64,000 bases of DNA from Loktanella sp. GTDB taxonomy: Bacteria > Pseudomonadota > Alphaproteobacteria > Rhodobacterales > Rhodobacteraceae. Location of the stretch: assembly GCA_024635625.1 (NCBI GenBank), contig JAGXIQ010000057.1, positions 1 to 64,000 on the forward strand. The letters run 5' to 3'. The translations under genes and the position numbers were made by a program. This document shows positions 60,676 to 64,000 of this stretch, one piece after another. The notes under the pieces are model-generated. The model was not told the DNA's origin. It did no database searches and saw only the letters and a list, made by a program, of their open reading frames with translations. Each line of letters begins with the position of its first letter. The stretch's first letter is position 1.

Positions 60676-63171
60676 ATGAACTTCAAACATAACGTTGCTT
60701 TTGAGCAGGTGGTGAAGAATCTAGACTTGCCTGCCTTCATCTCTGGCCTTGAGGGTGAAATCCTCATTGCCAACGACAGGGCAGCGACCCTCATAGGGCA
60801 TTCATCTGGCCAGCCCTTGATTGGGCGGGCGCTGTCAGACCTTTTGATAGAAACTGACAGCGAAGACATTGCAGTTTTAACGATGTCGGACCCATTGGCG
60901 AATGAATTGCTGCCAAAGCCTATTGTCTTGCTGTGCGGTGTAGGCCGTTGGTCGGCTGCTGCGCTGCGCGACAAGAACAATGCGCCAATAGGTATCCTTT
61001 TCCAGAAGGTGCAGCCGGCGCAAAACCTTTCGAATTTAACCGATCGTGATCTATCGGACGCTACGGATTGGGGCGCATTGACGGAAAGCGAATTGCGCTG
61101 GAAGACGGCGGTCCAAAGTGCGGAGCAAGGGGTTTGGGATCACGATTTTGAATTCGATCGGCATTTTCTCTCTGACACTTGGCGGAAAATGCGCGGCATT
61201 CCAATCGGCATCCAGGTTGAAGAGACGACGGAAAATTGGCTAAAAACGATCCACCCAGACGATGTTGACCGGGTAGAACGGCAAATTGCCCTGCAGCATT
61301 CCGGACAGACCGACACCATCAATTATATTTTCCGACAGCGCCATGTGCATGGTCATTGGATATGGATTCTAAGCCGCGGGATGGTCGTCCGGCGTGATGC
61401 TGGCGGATTTCCAGCGCGTATCATCGGTACAGACACAGATATTAGTGACGTCAAGGCGGTCGAACAAGAACGCACGCAACTCGCAGAGCGGTTGCGGGTC
61501 GCAATCGCCGCCGCCGAGATGGGGCAATGGGAGCTTCGGACTGGGACTGATTATGCGGTCTGGGACGACCGCGCGTTGCAGATTTTTGGCCTGTCTGACG
61601 GAAAAAACGTTAGGCCTGAAACGGAATGGGCCAGCCTCATCCACCCCGATGATCGCGAAGTTACGGTGGCTTATAACGATAAGTGCCTGCGCGAGCTTAA
61701 AGATATGGCGTGCGATTACCGCATTATCACGCCGGACGGCGTCGAGAAATACATTCGTTCACGCGGGAAGTGGGTCGCTGATACCGGCGAGGGCGCAAGC
61801 TACATCGGTGTTAATCTCGATCTGACGCCCGATTATCAAAAGACTGTCGCACTGGAAACTGCCCTTAGCAGGCTCGAATATGAAAGTCGGCACGATGCAC
61901 TGACGGGGTTGGGTAATCGGCGCCGATTGGACGAGGCATTCTTGGGGTTGGCTACGGATCCAGCAGCGCTCCCCATGGCTGCGATGCATCTCGACATAGA
62001 CATGTTCAAGCAGATTAATAATAATTTCGGTCATGGCGCTGGGGATTTCACGCTGCGGCATGTGGCGACTGTTATCCAGCGATATTTGCCCGATGATGTC
62101 TTGGTGGCGCGGGTAGGAGGCGACGAGTTTGTGGCCCTTTTTTCACGGTTGCTGGCATCCGACGATCTAATTGGTATTGCACAGCAGATTGTTCACGCCT
62201 TTGGCCAGCCATTCTTTTACAATGAAAATTGGATTAAGTCTGGTGTGAGCATCGGCATCGCTTGGTCCGATACCTGCGATCATGCTGATGACCTGTTCAT
62301 TGCAGCAGACATTGCGCTTTTTCACGCAAAAAAGAATGGACGCGCTGAAGTCTGCTTGTACACGCCCGAAATGAAAGATCAGGCGAACCAGCGAATCCGC
62401 ATACAGGACGAACTTATTAGCGCTTTCGAGCGGGACGAGATTACCTGCTATTACCAGCCGCAGTTCGACGCCGAGACGATGAAGTTGAGCGGTGTCGAGG
62501 CTTTGGTGCGCTGGAATAGTCCCACGCACGGGCTGGTTGCGCCTGATCACTTCATCGGAGCCGCTGAAGGCATGGGGTTCATTTCCAAGTTGGACGAAAT
62601 CGTGTTGCGCCGCGTGCTTGCTGACCTCGATCAATGGCGCTTAAATGGTTTGTCCGTCCCAAGGGTCTCGGTCAATATCTCTGCGCAGCGTCTGATGGAC
62701 CCCAACTTTGGCGAACATCTATTCATGATGAATATTCCCCGCGGTATGATCGTGTTCGAGTTGTTAGAATCCGTATTCTTGGACGGCGAGAACAAGACAA
62801 TCACCGAAAACCTACGCCAGTTCAAACAGATGGGTATCGATGTGGAAATCGATGATTTTGGCACCGGTCATGCCTCCATCTTGAGCCTATTGAGCATTGC
62901 GCCAAAGAGGCTGAAAATCGCCCGCGAGTTGGTCCAACCTATTGTGAGTTCGACCCAACGACGCGCCTTGCTGGAAACGATTATCCGCATCGGAAAGATG
63001 TTAGACATTGAGGTCGTGGCTGAGGGCGTCGAATCTCAGGCACATATCGACATCCTTCGCACGATGAAATGCGACTATTTGCAGGGATTTGCCCTTGGGA
63101 AGCCAATGGCAGCCGATGAAATGGTCCAGATGCTAAGGACGCAGCAGGTACTCAAGTCCCCCTCTATTTAA
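60676..63171 (+). CDS. PAS-GGDEF-EAL diguanylate cyclase/phosphodiesterase
   Basis: PAS-like repeats, VARVGGDEFVALFSRL, GVEALVRWNSP, SVNIS, DDFGTG, AEGVES. Confidence 0.92.
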   Translation: MNFKHNVAFEQVVKNLDLPAFISGLEGEILIANDRAATLIGHSSGQPLIGRALSDLLIETDSEDIAVLTMSDPLANELLPKPIVLLCGVGRWSAAALRDKNNAPIGILFQKVQPAQNLSNLTDRDLSDATDWGALTESELRWKTAVQSAEQGVWDHDFEFDRHFLSDTWRKMRGIPIGIQVEETTENWLKTIHPDDVDRVERQIALQHSGQTDTINYIFRQRHVHGHWIWILSRGMVVRRDAGGFPARIIGTDTDISDVKAVEQERTQLAERLRVAIAAAEMGQWELRTGTDYAVWDDRALQIFGLSDGKNVRPETEWASLIHPDDREVTVAYNDKCLRELKDMACDYRIITPDGVEKYIRSRGKWVADTGEGASYIGVNLDLTPDYQKTVALETALSRLEYESRHDALTGLGNRRRLDEAFLGLATDPAALPMAAMHLDIDMFKQINNNFGHGAGDFTLRHVATVIQRYLPDDVLVARVGGDEFVALFSRLLASDDLIGIAQQIVHAFGQPFFYNENWIKSGVSIGIAWSDTCDHADDLFIAADIALFHAKKNGRAEVCLYTPEMKDQANQRIRIQDELISAFERDEITCYYQPQFDAETMKLSGVEALVRWNSPTHGLVAPDHFIGAAEGMGFISKLDEIVLRRVLADLDQWRLNGLSVPRVSVNISAQRLMDPNFGEHLFMMNIPRGMIVFELLESVFLDGENKTITENLRQFKQMGIDVEIDDFGTGHASILSLLSIAPKRLKIARELVQPIVSSTQRRALLETIIRIGKMLDIEVVAEGVESQAHIDILRTMKCDYLQGFALGKPMAADEMVQMLRTQQVLKSPSI

Positions 63172-63329
63172 GAGGTTTGGCAATACCGCTCGTTATGTCG
63201 AAAGAGCACAAAATGTCACTATTTGGTGCCATCCGCCGATCACCTTCTTGCCACAACTTAGGGTTGCTGACACAGATTGGGACACAGGCAACGGCCCTTT
63301 TCCGTTTTTAGTTTTGTCTTGGGACATTT

Positions 63330-64000
63330 ATGAAATACCTGCGCGCGTATCATCTATCTTGCATTTGCCTAGCCCTGACAGCTTGTGGAGGCAGTGGCGG
63401 TCAAGTGGCTACAATGACGCCGCCGCCTGTCATTGCAGCGCCCGTCGGTCCGGTGGTCAATGTGCCCAAGCTGTCAGCATTTCAGACCTATGCGACGAAT
63501 GATACTGGCTATAATCGCGTGCGTGCGGACCTGTCTTTGCCAGGCGAGGCGGGCGTCCTTCGCCAGTTTGAAGATGCGAATCCCGCTTCACCCGCCGGGT
63601 ACCGTAGCATCATTGCATTGAACGATCGGCAGTATGCCGGTGACGTTCGGATCGAAGCTATCGCACGGGTCTCCGGCGGTAACAGTACAGGACCGGCGAC
63701 GCGCCTGCTGCGGTTGACGGCCGACCAAGCCCCTTTGGAACGGGCGCCGGGAACAAAGGGGCGGTATTATCTGCGCGGCGACAACTTTGCATGGGTGACA
63801 ATTGACGACGGACCGCTTCTTTCTGGAAGTGACAGCCGTGGGCTTGTGAATCTTGTGCTCGATTTCGATATGGGTCGGGCTGATATCAACTTACGTACCG
63901 GTGTATCAGGGGCTTCCGTGGTGCGCACAGAGATCAATGTGAAAAACCTGCCGTTCGACGTGCGTGATGGATCGTTCGGCGGTCCAATCGCCGTCGCAGT
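63330..64000 (+). CDS. Putative outer-membrane lipoprotein, 3' end beyond the window
   Basis: MKYLRAYHLSCICLALTACGGSGGQ with lipobox LTAC; frame open to the window edge (not in the ORF track because no stop is present). Confidence 0.75.
   Translation, partial: MKYLRAYHLSCICLALTACGGSGGQVATMTPPPVIAAPVGPVVNVPKLSAFQTYATNDTGYNRVRADLSLPGEAGVLRQFEDANPASPAGYRSIIALNDRQYAGDVRIEAIARVSGGNSTGPATRLLRLTADQAPLERAPGTKGRYYLRGDNFAWVTIDDGPLLSGSDSRGLVNLVLDFDMGRADINLRTGVSGASVVRTEINVKNLPFDVRDGSFGGPIAVA

Noticed and set aside
1-64000. CRISPR arrays, rRNA operons, prophage structural genes
   Set aside because: No regularly spaced repeats, rRNA-like sequence or phage structural ORFs were seen.

Overview
Chromosomal window with the gene repertoire of an alphaproteobacterium, probably Rhodobacteraceae/roseobacter-like (inferred from gene content; no search was run). 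Left to right: the 5' end of an IS110-family transposase at the left edge, abutting a short (apparently truncated) beta-propeller gene; a PQQ-dependent alcohol-oxidation accessory locus (MxaD-like protein, PQQ-associated ABC system, beta-propeller protein, LuxR-type response regulator, FIST protein, NahK/ErcS'-like hybrid kinase); a complete MoxR-DUF58-DUF4381-VWA-VWA-TPR-BatD/MxaA-like operon on the minus strand; AGE epimerase and VIT-family protein; a TRAP transporter, IclR regulator and pim-like acyl-CoA/dicarboxylate beta-oxidation cluster ending in glutaryl-CoA dehydrogenase; the end of the spc operon and the alpha operon (rplO-secY-adk-rpsM-rpsK-rpoA-rplQ); rarA-crcB-rluC-like-HAD-ATP12; a bzt/aap amino-acid ABC operon; sixA-like and argB; the engB-yidC-ttcA-yidD-rnpA-rpmH block; TVP38, a flavoprotein disulfide reductase and an orphan histidine kinase; tRNA-Arg(ACG) followed by a gene-poor accessory stretch with a DUF6880-like gene, a decayed tyrosine-recombinase remnant and a CBS-TM protein; a PAS-GGDEF-EAL protein; and a lipoprotein gene running off the right edge. 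Most notable: a pair of tandem 18-bp near-palindromes at identical 20-bp spacing in both promoters flanking the IclR gene; an IS110 leader of the size expected for a bridge RNA; the physical linkage of a Bat/Mxa-type operon to a PQQ locus; a candidate structured RNA with two mutually exclusive stems between argB and engB; and a split spc operon. No CRISPR array or rRNA was seen.
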